DNA of 36,618 nucleotides from Nitrospiraceae bacterium (GTDB lineage Bacteria > Nitrospirota > Nitrospiria > Nitrospirales > Nitrospiraceae). Of the stretch, positions 15,417-24,113 are shown piece by piece. Location: the NCBI GenBank assembly GCA_035623075.1, contig DASPUC010000010.1, forward strand, positions 1 through 36,618. Direction: 5' to 3'. A program made the translations under genes and the position numbers. Below the pieces are notes generated by a model. It had not been told where the DNA came from. It searched no databases and worked only from the letters and a program-made list of their open reading frames with translations. Position 1 is the stretch's first letter; each line of letters opens with the position of its first letter.

Positions 15417-15490
15417 CCTGTGGCGCGCAGCCGGCCTCTTCGGTCGGTCTGGTTCGGTGGACCGGACAGACCACATAGACCCGTGCACCA
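15417..15490 (+). repeat. palindromic TGGTY repeat, copy 7
   Basis: About 30 bases after the stop at 15388: GTGGCGCGCAGCCGG, then a perfect nested hairpin, GGTCTG (15446-15451) with CAGACC (15467-15472) enclosing CGGT/ACCG. ACATAGACCCG follows, resembling the ATAGAC block of the promoter-like elements. Confidence 0.5.
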
Positions 15491-15589
15491 GATGGACTGC
15501 CTTGGAGTTGCGCCTCTCTCACAAGACGCCAAACTAAGCCACCCTCAAAAGGTTTGAATACTCTCTATTGTCCGGCTCAGTCGAGCATG

Positions 15590-15840
15590 CCGTTCTGGCA
15601 CCCTTCAAGGCATGGGTGCCGTGGGTGATTGTCCCACCTGCGCGCAACGCCGCAGCCGCTTACACGGTCTCGGCGATTTCCGGATCCGACGCGCCCAACT
15701 CTTTCGCCCTGCCCACATGGAGCTCGATGCAATAGGGACATTGGATCGTCAGCGCGACTTGAATCTCTTCGGTAGTATCTTAAGATTGCAATGTTTGTCT
15801 TGCTGGCGGCCTTGACAGAGCAGGCAGCCAGCCGATCTCG
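15590..15840 (-). pseudogene. decayed AhpD-like (carboxymuconolactone decarboxylase) copy
   Basis: Reading the minus strand gives QVALTIQCPYCIELHVGRAK, LGASDPEIAETV, a TAA stop (15662-15660), then AAAALRAGGTITHGTHALKG. This is nearly identical to the intact gene at 16334-16642 (CPYCIELHAGRAR, AAAALRAGGAITHGTHALKG). Upstream the match continues in another frame (KAASKTNIAI against KASWADGAIP), so there is also a frameshift near 15785. The CxxCxxxH motif is still readable. It lies immediately after the ABM monooxygenase gene and was probably once the last gene of the cluster. Confidence 0.8.
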
Positions 15841-15845
15841 CACTT

Positions 15846-16163
15846 TTAGGACACGACCACCTCCTGCGAAAGCTTTGCTCCCAGAACCTCTATTTTTTCT
15901 ATAGAAGGCGCCACGGCCAACAGATTTGGGGCGTTGGCCATGAGTGCTTTGGCAATGGGCCCGTTGAAGTGAGCTTGCCTTCCTGACTCATCGTGAAACA
16001 CATCGAATACGCCGAACGTGGATGGGCCCAGGCGCAGCGCGAACCACAGCGGGGTGGTCGTTTCCTGATTTGCCATTTCAAGACCTTGTTTTAGGAAGGC
16101 GGCGGTCTCTTTTTCCTTCCCCGGTTTCGCTTCAAGTCGCACAAAGAATCCAAGTGACAGCAT
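15846..16163 (-). CDS. antibiotic biosynthesis monooxygenase (ABM) family protein
   Basis: 105 residues, the normal size of a single ABM ferredoxin-like domain. It reads MLSLGFFVRLEAKPGKEKET, then FLKQGLEMANQETTTPLWFA, FGVFDVFHDESGRQAHFNGP and APNLLAVAPSIEKIEVL. Relatives are cofactor-free quinol or polyketide monooxygenases, heme-degrading enzymes or YgiN-like quinol oxidases; the substrate here is unknown. ATG 16163 has AAAGGAG eight bases upstream; an in-frame TTG lies at 16169. It belongs to the cluster controlled, by inference, by the AraC-type gene at 17712. Confidence 0.85.
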   Translation of the reverse strand: MLSLGFFVRLEAKPGKEKETAAFLKQGLEMANQETTTPLWFALRLGPSTFGVFDVFHDESGRQAHFNGPIAKALMANAPNLLAVAPSIEKIEVLGAKLSQEVVVS

Positions 16164-16333
16164 TTTCAATTCTCCTTTCTAAATGGCTATCTCCATTGTT
16201 CAATTTGAGATAATGATTGTACTCAACTGATACGAGATGTGGTTCACGCTACGGAGGGCTTCTGCCGCATGGAAGCGGAGAAAGCATTCTCCAAAACCTG
16301 TGGAAGGTTGACCGGTTTCTCAAGGGGGCTCCT

Positions 16334-16642
16334 TCAGATTCCCTTCAGGGCATGGGTGCCATGGGTGATCGCCCCGCCGGCGCGCAAGGCCGCCGCGGCC
16401 AAGACGGCTTCGGCGACCTCCGGTTCCGACGCTCCCGCGTCTCTCGCTCTTCCCGCATGGAGTTCGATGCAGTAGGGGCACTGGATCGTCAGCGCAACAG
16501 CCACGGCGATCAGTTCCTTATACTTTTTCGGAATCGCGCCGTCCGCCCAGGATGCCTTGTCGAAGGCCCAAAACGCTTTCGTCGCCTCTGGCGCATGAGC
16601 CTCCAAATTCTTCAACTTGACAAGATTCTTCATGTCGTACAT
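16334..16642 (-). CDS. AhpD-like carboxymuconolactone decarboxylase family protein
   Basis: 102 residues, the compact all-helical AhpD-like fold. The redox motif is C55-x2-C58-x3-H62 in TIQCPYCIELHAGRARDAG, as in alkylhydroperoxidase AhpD, so it is more likely a peroxidase or thiol-disulphide protein than a true decarboxylase. The end is ALRAGGAITHGTHALKG. GAGGAGG lies six bases before ATG 16642. It lies between the methyltransferase and ABM genes on the same strand, and a decayed duplicate lies at 15590-15840. Confidence 0.9.
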   Translation of the reverse strand: MYDMKNLVKLKNLEAHAPEATKAFWAFDKASWADGAIPKKYKELIAVAVALTIQCPYCIELHAGRARDAGASEPEVAEAVLAAAALRAGGAITHGTHALKGI

Positions 16643-16698
16643 AACCGCCTCCTCGTGATGGTTGAATGCGACTCGTCACGCCATTGCTTATGGATGCT

Positions 16699-17520
16699 TC
16701 ACGCGCGAGTGCCAATCACTTCTAGATATTCAGCGAAAACCGTCGTACAGTCCGTTCCGGCTCGATTGTGAGATGACCAGAGCGCTTCGAGTTCCTTTCG
16801 AAGACCCTCACGGCCGTCGATGTCGAGAGACGCAAATGCCTGATTAGTTGGTCCATAGTAGAGACGGAAATGTTCCGCTACCTCTGCCGGAGGAAAGGGA
16901 TAACTGAACGTATAGTGCCGCCTGATCAGACTGAGATCCGACAGTCCCTTGCCGAGTCGTTCACGAACCGTAGCCTCATCGCCCCACAAAACCGGCGACG
17001 GCATCCCGGATGGCGCAATGAAGGTCGACACCGTCTTGAACATCTGACCGACGAAACCTTGTGGAGTCCAATTGGCCATGGCAATGGTCCCCCCCGGCTC
17101 ACACACTCGCAGCAATTCCTTCGCTACAAGTTCAGGCCTCGGGGCGAACATCGCCCCGATCAAGCTCGTCACCACGTCGAAGCTTGCATCCTCGAAGGGA
17201 AGTGCCTCTGCATCGGCTTCTTCGAATCGAGCCCGGAGACCCTCTGCTTGCGTACGCGCCCGTGCCCGCTCGATCAAATTGCTGGCGATGTCCACCCCGG
17301 TCACCGCCAGACCATCTTTCGCGGCCATTAACGCCACCTGACCGGAGCCACAACCCACGTCCAACAATCGGCACCCGGGCACGATATTGAGGCGCTCGTA
17401 AAAATCCCGCGCACTGCCTTCCAAATAGCGCGAGAATCGATCGTAGTCCCCGGCCATCCAGATCCTTTTGAGCCGAGCCTTCAGACTCTCCACTTCTGGT
17501 GATAGTGCACTTGTCGACAT
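16699..17520 (-). CDS. class I SAM-dependent methyltransferase
   Basis: 273 residues with Methyltransf_11/UbiE-like layout: motif I LLDVGCGSGQ (52-61), motif II GVDIASNLIERAR, post-motif ADAEALPFEDASFDVVTSLI and motif III VCEPGGTIAMANWTP. The C-terminal half includes PSPVLWGDEATVRERLG, seen in small-molecule methyltransferases. The substrate is unknown. ATG 17520 is preferred, with GAGGG close upstream; the reading frame extends to 17694 but that extension is low quality and overlaps the AraC promoter region. Divergent from the AraC-type regulator (191-base gap). Confidence 0.88.
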   Translation of the reverse strand: MSTSALSPEVESLKARLKRIWMAGDYDRFSRYLEGSARDFYERLNIVPGCRLLDVGCGSGQVALMAAKDGLAVTGVDIASNLIERARARTQAEGLRARFEEADAEALPFEDASFDVVTSLIGAMFAPRPELVAKELLRVCEPGGTIAMANWTPQGFVGQMFKTVSTFIAPSGMPSPVLWGDEATVRERLGKGLSDLSLIRRHYTFSYPFPPAEVAEHFRLYYGPTNQAFASLDIDGREGLRKELEALWSSHNRAGTDCTTVFAEYLEVIGTRA

Positions 17521-17711
17521 GCTGCCCTCTTTTGTTGGTTGATTCGATCGACGAACCGTATAAAAACTTGTCGCAACTATAAGTCGATTATTCGCAGCTG
17601 TTCTTATCCGGGAGTCTGGTTCTCTTGACCGAGGCGTGCTAGGCTGCGGTTTACTTGATTGGACGTCCGGCACAGTTTGCCGACAGGCCGTCATTACAAC
17701 GTGGAGTTCCC

Positions 17712-18731
17712 ATGGATGTCCTGTCCGAAGTCCTCAAGGCCGTCAAGCTCGATGGAGCTATGTTTTTCAACGCGGAGTTCTCCGCGCCCTGGTGCTTCCG
17801 ATCGCCCGCTTCTCGCACCCTGGCTCCCTACCTTTCATCGGACTTCAGACATGTAATCATCTATCACCTGCTAACAGAGGGCCGCGGCTATGCGCAGGTC
17901 GAGGGAGATGACCGGCCGGTTTCTCTGAATGCAGGGGACATCGTCATCTTTCCACACGGCGATCCACACATCATGAGAAACGGTTGGTCCGTCGAACCGG
18001 TGGACAACGAAGAAGAGGTGCAACGAATTCTCTCGCAGGGCCTCAAGGTCTCCCGCCTGGGCGGCGGTGGAGAGATCACCAAGTTTATCTGTGGCTACAT
18101 GGCCTGCGACCCGCAACTGAGCGAGGTTTTCCTTGGGGGGCTGCCACCCGTTATGAAAGTGAACATCCGGAACGATGCCTCAGGCCAATGGCTGGAAAAC
18201 TCGCTACGCTATTCGGTGGATAATGCAGATGCGTCTATTCCCGGCGGGGAAACCGTGCTCGCCAAGTTGTCCGAAGTCTTATTCGTCGAAACACTGCGAC
18301 GCTATATCGCGCTGCTTCCCCATGAACAAACCGGATGGCTCGCCGGTGTCCGCGACCCGGAAGTTGGAAAGGCTTTGGCCCTGCTGCATCGCAAGCCAGG
18401 CGATCCTTGGACGATCGCGTCACTCGCGAGCGAGGTAGGCATTTCGCGCTCGGTACTGGCTGAGCGTTTTCGGCGCTATCTCTCGGAGGCCCCTATTGCC
18501 TACTTGACACGCTGGCGGCTTCAGCTCGGCGCACAAATGCTTGCATCGACAAACAATAGCGTCTTGCAAATTGCTGCGGAGGTTGGCTACGAATCGGAGC
18601 CATCCTTTAACCGTGCTTTCAAGCGTGAGTTCGGTCTCCCCCCAGCGCGATTCCGAAGCCAATCGAAATCGGCTCGCAACAGCGCCGCCCGCCAGGCACC
18701 GGAAAAGGGACACCACAACACAAAACGATGA
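17712..18731 (+). CDS. AraC-family regulator with cupin_6 sensor domain
   Basis: 339 residues. The N-terminal 190 residues are an AraC-type cupin (cupin_6) ligand domain: PWCFRSPASR, IIYHLLTEGRGYAQVEG, LNAGDIVIFPHGDPHIM. The C-terminal HTH pair spans about 225-315, with WTIASLASEVGISRSVLAERF as the first unit and AAEVGYESEPSFNRAFKREF as the second, ending GLPPARFR. It is expected to bind DNA in response to a small molecule. The intergenic region 17521-17711, shared with the divergent methyltransferase gene, is where it most likely acts. ATG 17712 lies after GTGGAG. Confidence 0.92.
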   Translation: MDVLSEVLKAVKLDGAMFFNAEFSAPWCFRSPASRTLAPYLSSDFRHVIIYHLLTEGRGYAQVEGDDRPVSLNAGDIVIFPHGDPHIMRNGWSVEPVDNEEEVQRILSQGLKVSRLGGGGEITKFICGYMACDPQLSEVFLGGLPPVMKVNIRNDASGQWLENSLRYSVDNADASIPGGETVLAKLSEVLFVETLRRYIALLPHEQTGWLAGVRDPEVGKALALLHRKPGDPWTIASLASEVGISRSVLAERFRRYLSEAPIAYLTRWRLQLGAQMLASTNNSVLQIAAEVGYESEPSFNRAFKREFGLPPARFRSQSKSARNSAARQAPEKGHHNTKR

Positions 18732-18747
18732 AGGAAGGAATAAGTCC

Positions 18748-18768
18748 GATTGCTGAACTCTTGCAATC
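18748..18768. terminator. possible hairpin between convergent genes
   Basis: GATTGC (18748-18753) and GCAATC (18763-18768) form a 6-bp stem with a 9-base loop, located between the converging AraC and methyltransferase genes. The following AAGATTT is only weakly T-rich, so terminator function is uncertain. Confidence 0.3.
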
Positions 18769-18798
18769 AAGATTTCAAGTCTCAGGGCATCCTGCTCA

Positions 18799-20028
18799 TC
18801 AGCACCATCTGGCACGAGTAGTTTTGAGCTGCGGCCAGGAAGCGTTGCGGATGATTTCCTGATAATAGGTTTCGAGCATCGCGGCTCGGGCTGGTTCGAC
18901 AATCACCAACTGTCGTTGGTCGAAGGTGTTAGCGCAATAAAGATAGGACAGCTGTTCCGAGGTTCCGAGTTCGACATGAAATTGGCGGCCGCCCTGTTCT
19001 TGTCGTGTCGTTTCCTTCGAAATCTCCTTTCCTTTCAGCCCTTGCCAAACTCCCTGAGCTGAGGGGCAATGGTTTTCGTAGAGTGGCGTGTCAGGATCGG
19101 TTGACGCAGGTTTCGAATTCGCCCGATCAAATGGCGCGCCTTCGTCCGGTTCCGGCAGCTCATTCCACGCGATGCCATTCCCCTGTCCTTTGGTCAGGAC
19201 ATAAAATGGACCGTCGTCCGCCACGTCCTCAATCACTGAGTAGCGAATTGGCTCCGGCTTCTCCAATAGACGAAGACCGCGCGCCGCGAAGGCTCGTTGC
19301 AATGGTATGCGCCGCGCGAGCTGCCTGGTCTTCTCGAAAACACACATATGGCCGTTCGCCGCTAGGGCCCCCGCAAGCCGATCAAGTCGCACGCCAATTC
19401 CCGTTCGCTGTTCGAACTCCGATTGTTCCCGAGCCTCACGCGCACGCTCAAAAGTCTGCCAGCTCTGACTGGGAATTCCAGGATCCTGTTCAGCTTGGAC
19501 AATCGCATGGGTCGCAACGATGAGATCATACAATCCGGAAAGAGATTCACACTCTATATCGATGCACTCGAAGCGGACATTCGTCAGATTCAGCTTATGT
19601 GCTTGCTCATTCGCCATAGTCATTGAGCGGTGGGAGCGGTCGATACCGAGAAATTGTTTGTTGGGAAATTGCCTGGCGTAGAACGTGGTCAGAATGCCGA
19701 CGCCGCAGCCGAAGTCCAGAATGGTCTTGGCCTCTTTGACATGTGCGGCCACGCGTGAACTGATTTCGCGGTAATACTCGTAGCGTTGGCTGTAGAGGAC
19801 CGGCAAGATACGCGGATCGGCAGTCAGGTCATAGAAGGCGATTTCATCCTGACAATCTCCTGCCCGCTTTCGCTCGACCTGCTGGTTGAGACGATTCAGA
19901 TCCGCTGAAGAAAGGTTCTCCCGTTGCCACCCGAAGTACTCTGCATCAGATGTGAAATGCTTGAGGCCCCACCAAGAAAGGTGATCGTGAAGTGTCCTTC
20001 GTATCCCGTCGTTCGATTCACGAGGCAC
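18799..20028 (-). CDS. SAM-dependent methyltransferase with unusual C-terminal half
   Basis: 409 residues. An N-terminal helical lead of about 90 residues (HDHLSWWGLKHFTSDAEYFG) precedes a class I fold: motif I ILDFGCGVGILTTFYARQFP (103-122), motif II FLGIDRSH, and ECIDIECESLSGLYDLIVAT. After about residue 220 there is a second region (MCVFEKTRQLARR, PFYVLTKGQGNGIAW, and a final HVELGTSEQLSYLYCANTFD) that I cannot assign. GTG 20028 has GAGGGG upstream; the gap from the ProA-like gene is 23 bases, so they are probably co-transcribed. The substrate is unknown. Confidence 0.75.
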   Translation of the reverse strand: MPRESNDGIRRTLHDHLSWWGLKHFTSDAEYFGWQRENLSSADLNRLNQQVERKRAGDCQDEIAFYDLTADPRILPVLYSQRYEYYREISSRVAAHVKEAKTILDFGCGVGILTTFYARQFPNKQFLGIDRSHRSMTMANEQAHKLNLTNVRFECIDIECESLSGLYDLIVATHAIVQAEQDPGIPSQSWQTFERAREAREQSEFEQRTGIGVRLDRLAGALAANGHMCVFEKTRQLARRIPLQRAFAARGLRLLEKPEPIRYSVIEDVADDGPFYVLTKGQGNGIAWNELPEPDEGAPFDRANSKPASTDPDTPLYENHCPSAQGVWQGLKGKEISKETTRQEQGGRQFHVELGTSEQLSYLYCANTFDQRQLVIVEPARAAMLETYYQEIIRNASWPQLKTTRARWC

Positions 20029-20051
20029 ACTTCACCCCTCACGAATCCGCC

Positions 20052-21416
20052 TCACGGCCTTTTCAGCATGATCGCGTCAAAGTAGGTCTCAGGAACCGGA
20101 TGGGGTAAGCGCAACTGTCCCGTCCCAAACGCGACATACTTTTCACAAGTCAATTGCTCCAGGCCGATCGGTCCTTTCGCATGGATACGTGACGTGCTAA
20201 GCCCGATGTCGGTGCCAGCCCCATAACTGTCCCCGGCGTTGAGGCGCGAGGAAGCGTTGACCAGCACGGCGCTTGCATCAACTTCGCGCGTGAATCGCAT
20301 GGCTGAGTCATAGCGCGCCGTGGCAATGACCGCGGTCAGACAGGGCCCGTGCTCGGCAATGTGGGCCATGGCCTCCTCCATGTTGACGACCATCTTGACC
20401 GCCAACACCGGTGCCTGGAACTGCTTGTCCCAATCCTCGTCCGCTGCCGGCGTAATAGAGGTATGTCCGCTGATCGGCATTTGTCCCATGAGAGCCACGG
20501 TCTTCGAACAGCCCCGCACCTGAACTTTGAATTCGACGAGCAGACGATTGATCAGCGCCGGCAGGAATTGCCGGGCAATTACCTGTTGCACAAGCAACGT
20601 GTCGAGCGAATTCGCCGCCTCGGCCCATTGCACCTTGGAATTCACAACTAGGTTTTGGACCATGGGTAAGTCGGCCTCCGCATCCACATAGAGGTGCGTG
20701 AGTCCTCCATCGTGGCAGAGCACCGGCATCTTGGCCTGTTCGAGCACCGCCTTGCGTAGCCCCGGCCCGCCTCGTGGAATGATCGCATCGAGACTCTTGC
20801 CGGCTCGAATCAGTTCGACCGCTACCTCTTTCTCCGGACGCTCCACCAGAATCCACGCTCCCGGTGGGACACCGGCCTGTCCCGCTGCTTCTCGAATCCC
20901 GGCACCGATGACTTGATGGGTTTGTCCCCACTCAGGCGCCCCGCGAAAGACACAGACGTTCCCCGCTTTGAGACAGAGGGCGATGGTTTCCACCGTAACG
21001 AGGGGTTTCATTTCGGAAACTACCCCAATCACCCCGATCGGCACACGGACCCGACTTACTTGTAGTCCGTCAGGCTGCTCCCACCGTTTCGTCACCGCTC
21101 CCACCGGATCCGGCAGATCGGCAATAGCACGGAGCCGCTCGGCCATTTCCTTAATATCGTCCGCCGTCACCCGGACACGGGCGACGGCTGTCTTCATCCG
21201 ATCCTTGTTCGCCTCCCCAGCAAAGGACTTCCCTACAGCCTCGACATCCTGTTCATTCGCCGCGACAATTTTCTCCTTGTCCGTCTCAATTCGATCTGCC
21301 ATTTGCCGCAGAGCCTTTTCTTTGACCGGGCCTGACAGCATCGCGATCTGCCTCGTGACAGTTCTCACCTGTTTCAATAACTTATCCATATATAATTTAA
21401 CTGGAACTTCAGGCAT
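20052..21416 (-). CDS. ProA-like aldehyde dehydrogenase homologue lacking the catalytic Cys
   Basis: 454 residues, about 35 longer than a typical gamma-glutamyl phosphate reductase. The ProA framework is clear: GVIGVVSEMKPLVTVETIAL, LDAIIPRGGPGL, HDGGLTHLYVDAEADL, VNASSRLNAGDSYGAGTDIG and STSRIHAKGPIGLEQLT. However, where ProA has a catalytic cysteine in PGVCNAxETLL, this protein has AEAANSLDTLL. Codon 268 is GCG (20615-20613), so the nucleophile is Ala. A cysteine in PVLCHDGG (C234) is about 34 residues away. Reduction of glutamyl phosphate by the normal mechanism therefore looks impossible, and it is more likely a changed or regulatory enzyme. GAGG precedes ATG 21416. Confidence 0.8.
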   Translation of the reverse strand: MPEVPVKLYMDKLLKQVRTVTRQIAMLSGPVKEKALRQMADRIETDKEKIVAANEQDVEAVGKSFAGEANKDRMKTAVARVRVTADDIKEMAERLRAIADLPDPVGAVTKRWEQPDGLQVSRVRVPIGVIGVVSEMKPLVTVETIALCLKAGNVCVFRGAPEWGQTHQVIGAGIREAAGQAGVPPGAWILVERPEKEVAVELIRAGKSLDAIIPRGGPGLRKAVLEQAKMPVLCHDGGLTHLYVDAEADLPMVQNLVVNSKVQWAEAANSLDTLLVQQVIARQFLPALINRLLVEFKVQVRGCSKTVALMGQMPISGHTSITPAADEDWDKQFQAPVLAVKMVVNMEEAMAHIAEHGPCLTAVIATARYDSAMRFTREVDASAVLVNASSRLNAGDSYGAGTDIGLSTSRIHAKGPIGLEQLTCEKYVAFGTGQLRLPHPVPETYFDAIMLKRP

Positions 21417-21492
21417 CAGAACCTCGCTAGACAGATAAAACTCAACGTAAATTCTTCGCGCACCTAATCTCTTCTTGCCGAATGACTTGGCG

Positions 21493-21522
21493 ACTATAAC
21501 ACGCGATTTTTCTGCCAGTAAA
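21493..21522 (-). promoter_or_regulatory. sigma-70 type promoter for the ProA-like gene
   Basis: On the minus strand TTTACT (21522-21517), 18-base spacer, TATAGT (21498-21493), about 77 bases before the ATG. It suggests the ProA-like and methyltransferase genes can be transcribed separately from the upstream transporter gene. Confidence 0.5.
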
Positions 21523-21534
21523 GCGCCCTCCTGT

Positions 21535-22818
21535 TCATTCGTAAGCGACTTGTTTTCTCCTGCGCCGCTCTTCTTGACCCGCTAAACTCCAACCAAGCCA
21601 TCCCCACAGAACCGCGATCGGCACGAGCATCCAGGCCAGCTGAGTGGTCGTGGCCCCGATTGCTTTCACGCCGTTGACGATCCAGCCTGTGGCAGCATCG
21701 CCGCCGCGTGCAATTGCCGTATCGATGAAGTTTTTGGCTTTGTATTTTTCCTCGCGGCTGACGACCGTAAACAGCACTTCGCGCGCCGGTTTTGAGATGG
21801 CGTATTCCCCTACACGACGCACGACCGTGAACAGAATGAACACCACCAGAACGGGCATGAGCCCGATTGCGCCGAATCCGATCACGCTGACGATTGGAAG
21901 AAATACGAGCGCCGCCCCTAGCCCGAGTGCACTAACCATGCGGCCCGTCACGAACGCCTGCGTAATGAAGGCGATGACGTTGACCGCGAGATCGATGATG
22001 GCGAAGAGGCGAGTTCGCGCTTCCGGTGTCGGGATCTGCAGGCCGACGAGCTTCGCCTGTTCCAGATAGACAAACGTCGCCGTCGTCGTCAGACAAAACA
22101 AATACAGACAGATTCCCAGGAGATAGGGTGACGTAAGCGCCAGACGAACACCGCCCCAGATGCTTCCTCCGATCGGCTCACCCCTTTGTCCCACCGGAGC
22201 TATGCGATGTTGTCGCGACCATCGTTCCAGATGATGGATACAGGTACAGCAGGCAATGAGAAATCCTACTGAGATCAGCATCAGTGACGCAACCGGGACG
22301 ACAAATGTCAGCCCTGCCGTCAGGAGAGGACCTGTCATGGCACCGGTGCTTCCACCTGCCGCAATGACGGCGAACAGTCGTGCGCCCTGTTCCGGTGTAA
22401 ATAGATCCGCCATAAAGCTCCAGAACACCGACACGACAAAGAGGTTGAATACCGAGAGCCACACGAAAAATACGCGCGCCGTCCATTCGGGCGTGACATG
22501 GCTCATCATCATGGCAAAGAAGCCGATCAGGTTGGCCGCGAAGAACAGGTACACCGCGAGCAATAGCCGATGCCGCGGCACCCGGGCGGAGAGGTACCCA
22601 AACAGCGGCGTGACTGCGAGCAGCGTGACGAACGTACCGGTGAACATCCAGGGCAAGTGTTGCACCCCTCCTTCTATCGCCATCTCATCGCGCACCGGCC
22701 GCAGGATGTAATAGCCGCACAGAAGGAAAAAGAAATAGAGGAAGGCCCATGCCAGTGGGACGACTTCTTCCGACTTGGCATTCGTCAACGACTGGAAGGA
22801 TTCCCGCAAGGTGGTCAT
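21535..22818 (-). CDS. ATP/ADP-translocase-like (NTP/NDP exchange) MFS protein
   Basis: 427 residues with about twelve membrane segments. The N-terminal part has FFFLLCGYYILRPVRDEMAI, the signature of the nucleotide-translocase-like MFS branch found in free-living bacteria, followed by RVPRHRLLLAVYLFF, FWSFMADLFTPEQGARLFAV and AAGGSTGAMTGP. The later half includes RVGEYAISKPAREVLFTVVS and EEKYKAKNFIDTAIARGGD, also typical. Free-living members are not shown to exchange ATP and their substrate is unknown. ATG 22818 is used; the extension up to 22938 overlaps the divergent gene and is Cys/Arg-rich with no hydrophobic pattern. Confidence 0.85.
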   Translation of the reverse strand: MTTLRESFQSLTNAKSEEVVPLAWAFLYFFFLLCGYYILRPVRDEMAIEGGVQHLPWMFTGTFVTLLAVTPLFGYLSARVPRHRLLLAVYLFFAANLIGFFAMMMSHVTPEWTARVFFVWLSVFNLFVVSVFWSFMADLFTPEQGARLFAVIAAGGSTGAMTGPLLTAGLTFVVPVASLMLISVGFLIACCTCIHHLERWSRQHRIAPVGQRGEPIGGSIWGGVRLALTSPYLLGICLYLFCLTTTATFVYLEQAKLVGLQIPTPEARTRLFAIIDLAVNVIAFITQAFVTGRMVSALGLGAALVFLPIVSVIGFGAIGLMPVLVVFILFTVVRRVGEYAISKPAREVLFTVVSREEKYKAKNFIDTAIARGGDAATGWIVNGVKAIGATTTQLAWMLVPIAVLWGWLGWSLAGQEERRRRKQVAYE

Positions 22819-22892
22819 ACGGCGGCATCCTGCCGCGGTACACTTTCCCGCGCAAGGGGAAAATTTGCTACAATGCCGCGGCGGAGGGACCT

Positions 22893-24113
22893 GTGACACC
22901 GGATGACGCGCGCGCCCACTACAACTATCTGATGACACTGTGCATCAGGCGCGAGGAGGCCTTCGGGCCCATGGCGCTGGCGTTCCTTCGCGAGCCTCGA
23001 TTTGAGCAACTCGGTCTGACGAAGGAAGAGCAATTCAATCTCTATATGGCGACGGCGGAGGCCTTCGCCCCAGAGCCAAAACGGTACACGGCAAAACTGG
23101 AATGTCTGCAGAAGGCTCAGGCCCTGCTTCCCCACACTCGGTTTTTTGATCTAGGGCTCGCCCGTCAGCTCCAACACGATATTCAGAAGACGACCGCCGA
23201 CCTGGACATCTATACCCAGGCGATGAAGGTGGCACGGCCCCACGATCTCACCGTGCAGCGACTCATCGTGGAAACCGAGGTGCCGGAGTACTTTCTCGAC
23301 CTCGCGCAAAAACGAGCCGCCGCCTACTACCAGAGCAAGTATCATCTTCCCTCCGAATCGAAGACCGCGCAACACTTCGGTGGTCCACCCAAGAAGTTCG
23401 AGCCGGACAATCCGACCATTCAAAAGGAATTTCCTGGCGCCTGCGCTCCTTTCATGGCTGCACGGACCAATGCTTTTCATCTCCTGCTGCCGTTCGATTT
23501 GAAAATCAGCCGCACGCCGGAGGATCCCCTTGATGCCGGCGTGCGTATTTTCTACGCCAAGCCCGGGTACTCGTATCCGCTGCGGTACGAAATGGGCAAG
23601 CTCTGCGGCTACCACGACGGCCAGGTGCTCGACATCGCGTTGGACGATCCAAACCTCTTCTTCGTCTCCGTGTCCGAAATCAAAGAACCGGCTTTCCGCT
23701 ATATTCCACCAGATCGCGCGCCGGACGTCCCCGATGAATTGGCTTACCCGATTTCCGTATTAAACATGGTCGGCTCACTGGGTCCCTTCATTCAGGTCAG
23801 TTGCAAATTCAAAGTCTGGTTCGACGCATCGGTCGTCTCACTGCTGATCCAAGGGGCACCGGACCTGGCGGAATACGGCCTGCAAGGAGCGTCGGGCCTG
23901 ATGACTCGCACCTATGCCTCCGACCGCGTCGAAGCCTATGCGGAATCGTTCCGGCAACCCTGGCAAGAAGGGTTGAGCTACAACTTTGTGAATCTCCATC
24001 TCGGATTATTGCCGGACAAGCAGACGGCGCTCATCCCGTTTAACACGCCGATCTTTACGATCTATCCGGTGTTGAGCCGGCATGCCCACAACTTCGAGGA
24101 GAAGCCGGCGTGA
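22893..24113 (+). CDS. conserved-looking hypothetical protein, 406 aa
   Basis: A soluble protein without signal peptide or membrane segments. The first 150 residues are helical and TPR-like in spacing ([30 protein letters not shown]). The rest is mixed alpha/beta with [60 protein letters not shown] and [21 protein letters not shown] cannot name a family. GTG 22893 is chosen because GGCGGAGGG precedes it; the frame extends further upstream but into the transporter's divergent start region. Its TGA overlaps the GTG of the threonine aldolase gene (GTGA), so the two are translationally coupled, suggesting a related role. Confidence 0.75.
   Translation: MTPDDARAHYNYLMTLCIRREEAFGPMALAFLREPRFEQLGLTKEEQFNLYMATAEAFAPEPKRYTAKLECLQKAQALLPHTRFFDLGLARQLQHDIQKTTADLDIYTQAMKVARPHDLTVQRLIVETEVPEYFLDLAQKRAAAYYQSKYHLPSESKTAQHFGGPPKKFEPDNPTIQKEFPGACAPFMAARTNAFHLLLPFDLKISRTPEDPLDAGVRIFYAKPGYSYPLRYEMGKLCGYHDGQVLDIALDDPNLFFVSVSEIKEPAFRYIPPDRAPDVPDELAYPISVLNMVGSLGPFIQVSCKFKVWFDASVVSLLIQGAPDLAEYGLQGASGLMTRTYASDRVEAYAESFRQPWQEGLSYNFVNLHLGLLPDKQTALIPFNTPIFTIYPVLSRHAHNFEEKPA

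Noticed and set aside
15577-15843. 88-codon minus-strand frame taken as a gene
   Set aside because: Only its first part follows the AhpD-like frame; the recognisable CPYCIELH text is in a different frame with a stop, so the locus is a pseudogene.
20308-20931. 207-codon minus-strand frame inside the ProA-like gene
   Set aside because: It is a different frame of the same strand in GC-rich coding DNA, and the ProA framework is continuous in the annotated frame.
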